From SVQP01 sp045587385 (lineage in GTDB: Bacteria > Bacillota > Clostridia > Oscillospirales > CAG-272), in NCBI GenBank assembly GCA_045587385.1, contig JAZNCE010000128.1, positions 1 to 64,000 on the forward strand: a DNA stretch of 64,000 nt. The letters are read 5' to 3'. A program made the position numbers and the translations under genes. Position 1 is the stretch's first letter, and every line of letters starts with the position of its first letter. Of this stretch, positions 24,319-32,376 are shown one piece after another. The notes beneath the pieces were generated by a model, which had not been told where the DNA came from, did not search any database, and saw only the letters and a list, made by a program, of their open reading frames with translations.

Positions 24319-25779
24319 TCAATTGTTCTCCCGAACGCTTTGATATACCCCTTCAAGATACGTCAAAAACTCTTTTTTGTATGCCTGCAGATAAGTAGCT
24401 GTACCCTGGCGCAACGGCTTTACCTCGTGTCCTCCGACTTGCAGCAGGGTAAGATCCAAACAGCAGCGGGCATTTTCCATGACGGTAAAGCATGCGTTTG
24501 CAGAGTTTGGATTGGGATTGACCTTATAGATCAGCTCCTCGATCGCGGGCTGCATATGGTTTGCCGCCAGAACGGAAAGCACGTTGAGTGCCATGCCCAC
24601 CTCACCGTCTCCGCTGCGCGAAACGCTTAAAAAGCTGCCGCGATTACAGCTTGCAACGGCGGGCACGTAGTGACCTACCATATCAGGCACGGGGACTACG
24701 CACACGGGAAAGCTTGCACAGGTGTACAGAGCATCCTTACCGTCCAGCCCCACAACGCGACTGAGCGTGGTTGCGTAAAACAGCGCATTTCCGGAAAGGA
24801 ACACCTCTTGCGGATTTTGAGCTTCGCATGACACGCGTTCCAAATGTGCCCATGAACTGTACAGCAACTCACAAAACGATACTGTATTCTCTCCGTACGT
24901 GCCGTTCGTGAAGATCTCAATACCGCTGTTTTCAAGCACAAATGCTTCACTTTTGTAGCGTTCATATACCGTGCCGACGCGATCTTCTTGATTGATGCTG
25001 CCATTCCCATTGAGGTCGGATGTCGCCTCGGTACATATACCTATGTATTTCGTGTTTTCCCACGCATCCGAATTCACGATATCGTATATATCCTGATAAC
25101 CGATCTCGTTCATCAGATCCTCGTTAAACACAAGGCAATTCGCGTCAAGCTGCGCGTAAGGCGTCAGATATCCCGCAAAGGAATATTGCGCACCTTCAAA
25201 TTGCAGATCTGCATTCATCCGCTCAAACCAGCAGCCGTTATTCATTTCAAAGCCCTCAAGCGAGTTTTGATTATGAAACGCCCCCGACATGGCAACCTCA
25301 CCTGCGCTTGACAGAGGCAGGTAGCAAAGCATGATCATACCCGAGCCCGCTTGCGTTTCGCTTACGGCAAGCTCAATGATTTCCGCTCCCGTCAGGGTCT
25401 GCTTGTGATAGATCTCATATCCGTAAAGCCCGGTAAACTGCTCCGCCATGGCAACAAACGCCTGATCAATCACCTCGGCACCCGTGTCAATGTGAAAGCC
25501 GATGCCGTCCGACGCCTCAAACATGATCAACTCCTGCGACAAATTCAAGCTGTCGGGAAAGCCGTACAGCTCCTCGCCGGGTCCCATGGTATAGGTTTCC
25601 TCGGGATCAATCGCGGGACTTGGCGGCACAACACCGATCAAAGAATCCAAAATACCGCCCCCGGGCAGATCCGCGTCCGACAGCAACTCGCCCACAAGCC
25701 CGCCAAACTCCATATCGCATGCGGCAAGTGCGCAAAGCAAGACAACGCACACCAGCGCGATTGCAATTCTCTTTTTCAT
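24319..25779 (-). CDS. Substrate-binding-protein-like lipoprotein (array member 2)
   Basis: 486 residues, the most diverged member. Lipobox VVLLCALAAC followed by the shared tether DMEFGGLVGELL. An Asp loop SDLNGNGSINQEDRVG occurs mid-protein, and the remainder fits the bilobed binding-protein pattern only loosely. The ATG at 25779 was chosen over one at 25794, which would overlap the stop region of the preceding gene. It lies 14 bp after member 3, so it is in the same operon. The ligand is unknown. Confidence 0.78.
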   Translation of the reverse strand: MKKRIAIALVCVVLLCALAACDMEFGGLVGELLSDADLPGGGILDSLIGVVPPSPAIDPEETYTMGPGEELYGFPDSLNLSQELIMFEASDGIGFHIDTGAEVIDQAFVAMAEQFTGLYGYEIYHKQTLTGAEIIELAVSETQAGSGMIMLCYLPLSSAGEVAMSGAFHNQNSLEGFEMNNGCWFERMNADLQFEGAQYSFAGYLTPYAQLDANCLVFNEDLMNEIGYQDIYDIVNSDAWENTKYIGICTEATSDLNGNGSINQEDRVGTVYERYKSEAFVLENSGIEIFTNGTYGENTVSFCELLYSSWAHLERVSCEAQNPQEVFLSGNALFYATTLSRVVGLDGKDALYTCASFPVCVVPVPDMVGHYVPAVASCNRGSFLSVSRSGDGEVGMALNVLSVLAANHMQPAIEELIYKVNPNPNSANACFTVMENARCCLDLTLLQVGGHEVKPLRQGTATYLQAYKKEFLTYLEGVYQSVRENN

Positions 25780-25793
25780 GTTCAATCTCCCCA

Positions 25794-27413
25794 TTATCCG
25801 TGACTGAATTGATCGATCAGCTTATCCAAGGCTTTGATCAACGCACGCTCAGTTTGCTTGATAGCAGAGTTCACGCCGGTGTGCTTTTGACTCAAACCAT
25901 TTTGGAAGAGGTTCACCGCCGTGCTGTTCGAAGCATTGAGGCTGAAATACACCGAACCGAAATCCGCGGTTCTGGTTTGCAGGATCAGTTGCAGCATTTC
26001 AGCTCCGTCGGCATCCGTCAGCCCGCGAAGCATCGCCTCTTCGATTGCCGCACCGTACAAATCATACGACGCTCTCGCCATAGCCTCCAGCGTATATCCC
26101 GTCAGCTTCAGATTGCGCGCAGACTGCGGCACCATCACAACCGACGCGGTATTCAGCACGGGAGAGCGGTAGTCGGTATCCTCCGAGCTGTACTTGGGAT
26201 ACGGCAAAATTCCCATGGATACTCCCGTTCCCATCAGCTCGATCGCGCCTTGCAGCGTCGTGCCGTAAAACAGCACTCTACCCTCTGCAAACGCCTGCGC
26301 GGGCATTTCGGCAAGATCGGGCGACGCAATGTAATCCGACATACTGACGTAAAGCGAAGGATTACCGATACACAGGTCATACACCGTAGCATACACCTCG
26401 TTGATGCGCTCCACGTTCTGATCGGCATACACGGGCAGATTGTCTGCATCCTTACGAATGATCACAGCCTCGGTAGATGCGGCAAACGCCTGGTCGGTTT
26501 CAAAGGTCGTGCCCGCAAAGCCAAGTCTGTCAACTTCTGCAGAGATCACGCCATCACCATTGAGATCCGCAGTAACGTAGCGCGCTGCATCCATCAACGC
26601 ATATATATTCCAAGAGCCTTTGCGTACAAAGTGAGGCAGATTTTCCAAGCCCGTTGTAAGCGCGGGATTGTAAACGATCAGCGAAGTCTGCAGCAGCGCG
26701 TCGGGCGTGACAGCACCGCTTGCCATAGGCAAATTGCCGCCCATTCCGTACGCCTCGTCACAGAAGGGATCCCACCATTCCGCAGACAAACTGATGTAAG
26801 GCAGATCATGCATATTCACCAAATATCCGTTCGTGGCAAGATCCGTAGCGGCTCTTGCCATTTGCGCATAGACGATATCAAAATCCCCCTGTCCTGCGTG
26901 GACGTCGTTTCGGACAAGATCCGTGAGATTTATCGCATCTTCCGCGAACAACAGCTCAAGCTCGATCCCGTAAACCTGATACATCATCAGATTGCGCTCC
27001 AAGGTCGCCTGCGTGACCACGTCCGCATAGTTCACCTCGGGCAAGCCAAGGTCAATCTGCTTGTATCCCAGCACCGTCACACTCTCTCCCGCATACAGGT
27101 CGCCGGGCAGATCTTCAATCACAGAACCACCGGTCGCAATCTCCGAGGTCATTTCATCCCACGTCTGCGGGGGCTCGGTGTCGATCGGCCACGTTTCCAA
27201 TACTTCCGTTTCGGGGAATAGGGTTTCTTCGTTCCATACGGTTTCGGGCTCTACTTGCACAGGCGGAGTCAATATCCCGTTATCAACGTCGACCTCGGGT
27301 GCTTCCCCGCTGCCAAGCAGATCGCCCACAAGCCCGCCAAACTCCATATCACACGCCACAAACGAGCCGATCAGCAAAAGGCTGATCAATATCAATGTCA
27401 ATCTTTTTTTCAT
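25794..27413 (-). CDS. Substrate-binding-protein-like lipoprotein (array member 3)
   Basis: 539 residues. Lipobox LLIGSFVAC and tether DMEFGGLVGDLL are nearly identical, also at DNA level, to member 1 (24252). A Glu/Thr/Pro-rich linker of about 60 residues follows, then the binding-protein body (ESVTVLGYKQIDLGLPEVNY, FDIVYAQMARAATDLATNGY) and the Asp loop ADLNGDGVISAEVDRLG. It is the first gene of the operon, 34 bp after a strong promoter -10. The body differs from member 1, so the conserved 5' end points to recombination or a recent duplication of the signal/tether module. The ligand is unknown. Confidence 0.8.
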   Translation of the reverse strand: MKKRLTLILISLLLIGSFVACDMEFGGLVGDLLGSGEAPEVDVDNGILTPPVQVEPETVWNEETLFPETEVLETWPIDTEPPQTWDEMTSEIATGGSVIEDLPGDLYAGESVTVLGYKQIDLGLPEVNYADVVTQATLERNLMMYQVYGIELELLFAEDAINLTDLVRNDVHAGQGDFDIVYAQMARAATDLATNGYLVNMHDLPYISLSAEWWDPFCDEAYGMGGNLPMASGAVTPDALLQTSLIVYNPALTTGLENLPHFVRKGSWNIYALMDAARYVTADLNGDGVISAEVDRLGFAGTTFETDQAFAASTEAVIIRKDADNLPVYADQNVERINEVYATVYDLCIGNPSLYVSMSDYIASPDLAEMPAQAFAEGRVLFYGTTLQGAIELMGTGVSMGILPYPKYSSEDTDYRSPVLNTASVVMVPQSARNLKLTGYTLEAMARASYDLYGAAIEEAMLRGLTDADGAEMLQLILQTRTADFGSVYFSLNASNSTAVNLFQNGLSQKHTGVNSAIKQTERALIKALDKLIDQFSHG

Positions 27414-27446
27414 ACGCTATTCCTCCTTTTCAAAGTCTTCGAGTTC

Positions 27447-27475
27447 ATTTTAGCACATTTTTTCTCATTTGTAAA
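27447..27475 (-). promoter_or_regulatory. Sigma-A-type promoter of the three-lipoprotein operon
   Basis: On the minus strand TTTACA (27475-27470), 17-bp spacer, TAAAAT (27452-27447). An AAAGGAGG ribosome-binding site follows. Confidence 0.8.
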
Positions 27476-27522
27476 GGGTTTCCCGATCCCTACATATATA
27501 TAGACGCCAAAAATGCAAAAAA

Positions 27523-27555
27523 GTTCCGCGAAAATCGAAAAAATTTTCGCGGAAC
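27523..27555 (-). terminator. Terminator of lipoprotein gene 27578-29044
   Basis: Perfect 13-bp stem GTTCCGCGAAAAT/ATTTTCGCGGAAC, followed on the minus strand by TTTTTTGC, 22 bp after the stop. Confidence 0.85.
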
Positions 27556-27577
27556 TCAAAATTTTATTGTTTAATCA

Positions 27578-29044
27578 TCAATAATCGTAGCCGTAAGCCT
27601 CGTAGATTTCCTTGAGAAGCTTCTTGGTCTGCTTTTCATCCTTGGTGATGTTCTTGACGATAGAGGGGCTCTTGCTGTTGAGCGAGGTCTGCACGATGGA
27701 CGCGCAAGCCAGAGACTTGTGGTGGAAGTGAGTATAACCAAAGTCAAATACCTTGTTACGGATGATCACGTCAACCATCTCAGCGGACTCGGGGTCACGC
27801 GCGGTCTTGGACTTTGCAACCTTTTCGTACAGAGTCTCGGTTACCATGTAGTAAGAGGAAGAGGACAGAACCTCCATCATATAGCCTGCCATATCCAGGT
27901 TTTCATCGGAAACGCTCTTGGGAATGATGGCAACGCAAGCAGAACCGTTTACAAAGCTCAGGTAATCTTCCTGATCCTCGTCATACTTGGGCTGAGGCAG
28001 AAGACCGAAATCGTCCTCCATATCCTTCAGACCGATCGCACCGGACAGATAGCTTGCATACATCAGAGCTCTGCCGGACTTGAATACGTTTGCAGGCTCG
28101 GAGTATATGGAGTTGTTTGCAATATATTCCTGAACGGTTACGTGGAAAGACTGCTGGGTAACGATCAGCTCATAGATCTTATCGTATACAGTCTGCAGTC
28201 TGTCGGTGTTAGCCTCGTATACGGGCAGGTGATCCTCATCAAAGGAGAACATGGTGCAGCCTGCGCCAAAGAAGAAGTTATAGTCACAGTCAAGCGACCA
28301 ACCTACAAGGCCGTAGAAGTCGTCCTGATAATTCACCTTACCGTCACCGTTAAGGTCCTTGGTCTGATCCTTGGTCAGAAGCAGCATATCGTCAAGGGTC
28401 CAAGTGCCCTGTCTTGCATCGTCGTAGGGGAACTCAAGACCGTACTCGTCGAACAAATTCTTGTTGAAAATGATTGCAGCGGTAATGGTGTTGGTGCTGG
28501 GCAGCAGGTCTCCGCACACCATCAGCATGCTGTCACCGATCATAAAGCCGTTCTTGCAGTCCTGGTCCCACCAAGGCTGGTCAAAGTTCACATGCTCCAG
28601 GTCGTTGAGCTTGTAGAGGTTGTTGCCAAGCGCCAGGTTGGTTGCAGCATCAACCATATGCTGGAAAACGATGTGGTATTCACCGGTGCCTGCGGTAACG
28701 TCGGTCTTAACGTCCTGACCGAGAGTGACGTAGTCCTCAACGAGCAGGCCGTTGATCTCAACGCCATAGTAGCTTTCGATCATGTCGTTTCTTCTGTAAA
28801 CAGCGTCCTCAAGCGGGTCGGTGGAGTTTTCTTCGGGACCGATATTGGTGGCACTATTACTGAGAATGACAAGCTCCTTACCCTTGTAAGCATCCGAAAA
28901 TGCAAGGTCGGGGCTGACCCAGTGAGACTCTTCCTCGGATACACCCTCGGAGGAATTCTCGTCCTGGTTTGCGTCAACGCAAGAAGCCAGCATAGCGATC
29001 ATCATAACGCCGCACAAAAGCAGAACTAAAAGCTTTTTGTACAT
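27578..29044 (-). CDS. Substrate-binding-protein-like lipoprotein (array member 4)
   Basis: 488 residues. Signal peptide with lipobox (MMIAMLASC), Glu/Ser-rich tether, then the body (GKELVILSNSATNIGPEENS, GEYHIVFQHMVDAATNLALG). The calcium-type loop is TKDLNGDGKVNYQDDFYGLV, the best match to an EF-hand in the array. It is closely related to member 5 over its whole length (shared DPLEDAVYRRND, GDLLPS, DDARQGTWTLDDML, RDPESAEMVDVIIRNKVFDF). It has its own promoter and terminator. No transporter genes are adjacent. Confidence 0.83.
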   Translation of the reverse strand: MYKKLLVLLLCGVMMIAMLASCVDANQDENSSEGVSEEESHWVSPDLAFSDAYKGKELVILSNSATNIGPEENSTDPLEDAVYRRNDMIESYYGVEINGLLVEDYVTLGQDVKTDVTAGTGEYHIVFQHMVDAATNLALGNNLYKLNDLEHVNFDQPWWDQDCKNGFMIGDSMLMVCGDLLPSTNTITAAIIFNKNLFDEYGLEFPYDDARQGTWTLDDMLLLTKDQTKDLNGDGKVNYQDDFYGLVGWSLDCDYNFFFGAGCTMFSFDEDHLPVYEANTDRLQTVYDKIYELIVTQQSFHVTVQEYIANNSIYSEPANVFKSGRALMYASYLSGAIGLKDMEDDFGLLPQPKYDEDQEDYLSFVNGSACVAIIPKSVSDENLDMAGYMMEVLSSSSYYMVTETLYEKVAKSKTARDPESAEMVDVIIRNKVFDFGYTHFHHKSLACASIVQTSLNSKSPSIVKNITKDEKQTKKLLKEIYEAYGYDY

Positions 29045-29086
29045 AAGTATGTCCTTCTTTCTTACAAATATTTTTATACGAGTAAT

Positions 29087-29115
29087 ATTCTACCACAAAT
29101 TCCATTGGTTGTCAA
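29087..29115 (-). promoter_or_regulatory. Sigma-A-type promoter of lipoprotein gene 27578-29044
   Basis: On the minus strand TTGACA (29115-29110), 17-bp spacer, TAGAAT (29092-29087). It is the same -35/-10 pair as the promoter at 30735-30763. Confidence 0.85.
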
Positions 29116-29158
29116 GACAAACTTTCAACGGCTATTTTTGTGCACCTTGCACGATAAA

Positions 29159-29188
29159 AAGGAATCCCTTGTGAACAAGGGATTCCTT
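29159..29188 (-). terminator. Terminator of lipoprotein gene 29199-30689
   Basis: Perfect 13-bp stem AAGGAATCCCTTG/CAAGGGATTCCTT, then TTTTATCG on the minus strand, 11 bp after the stop. Confidence 0.85.
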
Positions 29189-29198
29189 GATGGATCGA

Positions 29199-30689
29199 TC
29201 AATCGTATCCGTACGCCTTGAGGATCTTTTTGAGCTCGGTTCTGGTCTTGCGCTCGGAGGTAGTGATATCCTTGACGATAGAGGTCTTGTTTGCCTGCAA
29301 CGCGGTCTGCGCAATGTTAAAGCAGGGGAAATCCTGACCGGAAAAGTGTGCGTAGCCAAAGTCGAACACCTTGTGACGGATGATGATATCCACCATCTCG
29401 GCAGACTCGGGGTCACGCGCGTTCTTGGACTTGGCAACCACGTCGTACAGAGTATCGGTCACCATATTGTAGGACGCAGAGGTCAGAGCCTCCAGCATGT
29501 ATCCCGCGATTGCGAGATTTTCCTCGGAAAGGCTTGCAGGCACGCAAGCTATGCTCGCGCTGCCGTTGACAAAGCCGAGATAATCGGTCTGCTTTTCATC
29601 GTACTTGGGATTGGGCAGGATGCCGTAATCGTCCACCATGTCACGCAAAGAGGTAGTCGTGGACAGATAGGTCGGGAAGAACAGTGCTCTGCCGTCGCGG
29701 AACACGTCAATGGTTGCCGTGTACATGCTCGGATCCTTTTCATACTGCGCCCAGATCACGTGGAAGGAATTCTGCGTGATGATCAGCTTATAGATCTTAT
29801 CGTAGATCTCCTGCAATCTGTCGGTATTGGGGTCAAATACGGGCAAGTGATCCTCGTCATAGGAGAACATGGTTGCGCCCGTGCCGAAGTACAGATTAAA
29901 ATCGGCATCGGCAGCCCATGCAGTCACACCGTAAAAGTCGTCGGTATGAATGATCTTGCCGTCACCGTTGAGGTCCTTGGTCTGATCCTTGGTCAGCTCC
30001 AGCATGTCGTCCAGCGTCCACGTGCCCTGTCTTGCATCTTCGTAGGGCAGCTCCCAGCCGTTTTCCTCAAACAAATTCTTGTTGAACAGAACCGACGCCG
30101 TAATCAGCATGGCAGAGGGCAGCAGGTCGCCGCACACCATCATCATGTTGTCGCCGATCACAAAGCCCTTCTTACAGTCCTGGTCCCACCATTCCTGATC
30201 GAAATCCACGTACTCAAGATCGGTCAGATTATACAGATATCCGCCCGGAGCAAGTCCTTTCGCCGCTTCGATCATGTGCTGATACACGATGTGATATTCA
30301 CCAGTGCCCGCGGTCACGTCGTTTTTGATGGCGGTAGAGATCATCGTATGGTCGGACTGGTAAGCGCAGTTGAACTCAATGCCCAGCTCGTTTTCCAGCT
30401 TGTCGTCACGTCTGTAAACGGCATCCTCCAGGGGGTCGGTGGAGCTTTCCTCGGGAGCGATATCATACTTGTTGTACGCAAGAATGACCACCTCAACGTC
30501 CTTGAGATTGATGTCAACCTTGTCGAGCTTGAGGTCGGGGTTCATCCAGTAGCTCTCTTCTTCTACAACGACCGAGCCGTTTTCATCGGTTTCGGTACTG
30601 CCCTGCTGCTCGGGTGCTTTCTCTACACAGCCCGCAAGCATAGCAAGCAGCATGCCGCAAAGCAGCAGCCATACAGTCAGCTTTTTCAT
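29199..30689 (-). CDS. Substrate-binding-protein-like lipoprotein (array member 5)
   Basis: 496 residues. Lipobox LAMLAGC, acidic/Gln-rich tether, body starting DVEVVILAYNKYDIAPEESS, GEYHIVYQHMIEAAKGLAPG, and Asp loop KDLNGDGKIIHTDDFYGVT. It is highly similar to member 4 along its length, so the two are a recent tandem duplication, each keeping its own promoter and terminator. The ligand is unknown; dedicated permease genes are lacking nearby. Confidence 0.83.
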   Translation of the reverse strand: MKKLTVWLLLCGMLLAMLAGCVEKAPEQQGSTETDENGSVVVEEESYWMNPDLKLDKVDINLKDVEVVILAYNKYDIAPEESSTDPLEDAVYRRDDKLENELGIEFNCAYQSDHTMISTAIKNDVTAGTGEYHIVYQHMIEAAKGLAPGGYLYNLTDLEYVDFDQEWWDQDCKKGFVIGDNMMMVCGDLLPSAMLITASVLFNKNLFEENGWELPYEDARQGTWTLDDMLELTKDQTKDLNGDGKIIHTDDFYGVTAWAADADFNLYFGTGATMFSYDEDHLPVFDPNTDRLQEIYDKIYKLIITQNSFHVIWAQYEKDPSMYTATIDVFRDGRALFFPTYLSTTTSLRDMVDDYGILPNPKYDEKQTDYLGFVNGSASIACVPASLSEENLAIAGYMLEALTSASYNMVTDTLYDVVAKSKNARDPESAEMVDIIIRHKVFDFGYAHFSGQDFPCFNIAQTALQANKTSIVKDITTSERKTRTELKKILKAYGYD

Positions 30690-30734
30690 AAGTCATTCCC
30701 TCTTTTCGGTGTAATTTGAAAATCTATCTTACTT

Positions 30735-30763
30735 ATTCTATCATACATCCGCGCGCGTGTCAA
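30735..30763 (-). promoter_or_regulatory. Sigma-A-type promoter of lipoprotein gene 29199-30689
   Basis: On the minus strand TTGACA (30763-30758), 17-bp spacer, TAGAAT (30740-30735). Confidence 0.85.
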
Positions 30764-30783
30764 GGGATTTGCACATCAAAAAA

Positions 30784-30801
30784 GGGCGACCGAAGCCGCC
30801 C
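30784..30801 (-). terminator. Terminator of the three-gene membrane-protein operon
   Basis: Stem GGGCG/CGCCC with a short loop, followed by TTTTTTGATG on the minus strand, 7 bp after the stop at 30808. Confidence 0.75.
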
Positions 30802-30807
30802 TATCAT

Positions 30808-32376
30808 TTATTCAGTTGTTGTGTCTGTGGTTTGCTCGGGTGCAGACTCCGCTTGCAGCTTTTTTTGCTTGCGTTTTTTGGCATGTTTGACCAGTATGAC
30901 GATCAGCACCACGATCGACACAGTAGAAATACCGATCACCGCAAGCACGAGCAGCACACGTATGACAATGATACCGATCACCGCAAGCACGAACAGCGCG
31001 CCTATAACGATGAAGCCGATTGCCAAGTACGTGTACGCCGTGACCACGCGTTCGGGGTTTTCCACCTCGCACAAGGTAAAAATCAGATCCTCGTCGGGCA
31101 AGCCGTCCAAGTGGATCTTGTATCCCGCGTCGGTCTTTGTCCACTCCTTTGGTGCAATGCTGTACTCTCCCTTGCGCTCCTTGACCATAACGTAGGGCGT
31201 GTTGATATAGATATCCAGCGTGCCGAACTCGGTCCATGTTGAAGCGGGCGTCAGAAAATACTCATAGGCATAAGTAGGCTGCTCATATCTGCCGTTAATA
31301 TGGGGATACAGAGGAGCTGTGACCGTATTGGTCAGCCGCTCGCCCGGTGCGAGCGTGATCTCGTACTCATACCATTGCAAAAGATGCCGCGAATAATCCC
31401 AGTCGTTCACGACACCGCCATACAAGCCGAGTGCTTTGTCTGACCCCTCCAGCTGCGCCACGGCAGCATTGAACCAATCGTGCGCCGCTACCCCCGATGC
31501 GGGATCGTAGCATTGCATGGCAAGCGCGCCAAAGGTAGTGCTGGTCTTGTCTACCACACTCATGCTGCCCTCGATCTCGGTTTCCAAAGAGCCGTTTTCA
31601 TAGAACTTCCATTCCAGCTCGCCGACATCTTCACCCAATACGTACACCGTGATCTCGGCATCAGACGTGTGCACGGATGCCCAGCCCGCATTTCCGTTCT
31701 CATCCGAATGGTAGCCGCCCAGATTTTCCAACATAAAGCGCGTATGTTCAAAAGCACCGTCAAAATACGTTGCCGCACGGGCAGAGCGGTATGTCTGCTT
31801 ATCCACACTTATGCGGTAGGTATAAATATGCACGGGCAGATCGTAGGTCAAAAAGCTATCCGTGCGGTAATCGTTATGCAGCTTTGCCATTTCCTCCGCG
31901 GGATCAAAGTTGTACAGATAGTGATCCCAATAGCTGTGTCGCACGGTGGTCTGTACCGCTGCACCGTTTACCTGCGCGCCGTATTCGGAAGCATTGTCGG
32001 GCGTGACGTATTCTCCCTTCTCGGAGTCGTAAATTTCGCCGTAATAGGGAGTGATCCCAAACGGAAAGAGCAGATTTGCCGTAACCGTCATATCACTTGG
32101 ATTGTAAAAAGTATATTCCGCCGTCACACTTGCATCGTAGGCAAGATAGTCCTCGATACTGCCGTAAAGATTGCTTGGAAACGCCCCTATATCAAAGGTC
32201 AGCGTTTCGTGCTCTACCACCAAGGGGCATTCCCCTTCCGTGGTCAACACGCCCGACGTGCTCACGCCCTCCCAATAAGATTGCGCGGAATTGGCAGATG
32301 CGGGAAAGACCGCAAGAGCGCACAGCAGCACGCCTATGACGGAAACGAAACATATTTTACGCGTTGGTTTGCTCAT
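30808..32376 (-). CDS. Membrane-anchored extracellular protein, family member C
   Basis: 522 residues. Signal peptide (SVIGVLLCALAVFPASANS); an extracellular part of about 400 residues beginning with a beta-sandwich-like section (VTAEYTFYNPSDMTVTANLL) reminiscent of VIT/DUF4424-type domains; a middle motif (TTFGALAMQCYDPASG, DWFNAAV); a second beta domain (LTNTVTAPLYPHING); then a long hydrophobic stretch and a Lys-rich cytoplasmic tail (KHAKKRKQKK). The hydrophobic stretch holds a tandem duplication (LFVLAVIGIIVI and LLVLAVIGISTV), also visible in the DNA near 30940-31000. The ATG at 32376 follows GGAGG and overlaps the preceding gene by 20 bp. No known function. Confidence 0.75.
   Translation of the reverse strand: MSKPTRKICFVSVIGVLLCALAVFPASANSAQSYWEGVSTSGVLTTEGECPLVVEHETLTFDIGAFPSNLYGSIEDYLAYDASVTAEYTFYNPSDMTVTANLLFPFGITPYYGEIYDSEKGEYVTPDNASEYGAQVNGAAVQTTVRHSYWDHYLYNFDPAEEMAKLHNDYRTDSFLTYDLPVHIYTYRISVDKQTYRSARAATYFDGAFEHTRFMLENLGGYHSDENGNAGWASVHTSDAEITVYVLGEDVGELEWKFYENGSLETEIEGSMSVVDKTSTTFGALAMQCYDPASGVAAHDWFNAAVAQLEGSDKALGLYGGVVNDWDYSRHLLQWYEYEITLAPGERLTNTVTAPLYPHINGRYEQPTYAYEYFLTPASTWTEFGTLDIYINTPYVMVKERKGEYSIAPKEWTKTDAGYKIHLDGLPDEDLIFTLCEVENPERVVTAYTYLAIGFIVIGALFVLAVIGIIVIRVLLVLAVIGISTVSIVVLIVILVKHAKKRKQKKLQAESAPEQTTDTTTE

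Noticed and set aside
22738..30689. ABC sugar transporter operon
   Set aside because: No permease or ATPase gene is found in or near the array; only binding-protein-like lipoproteins are present.
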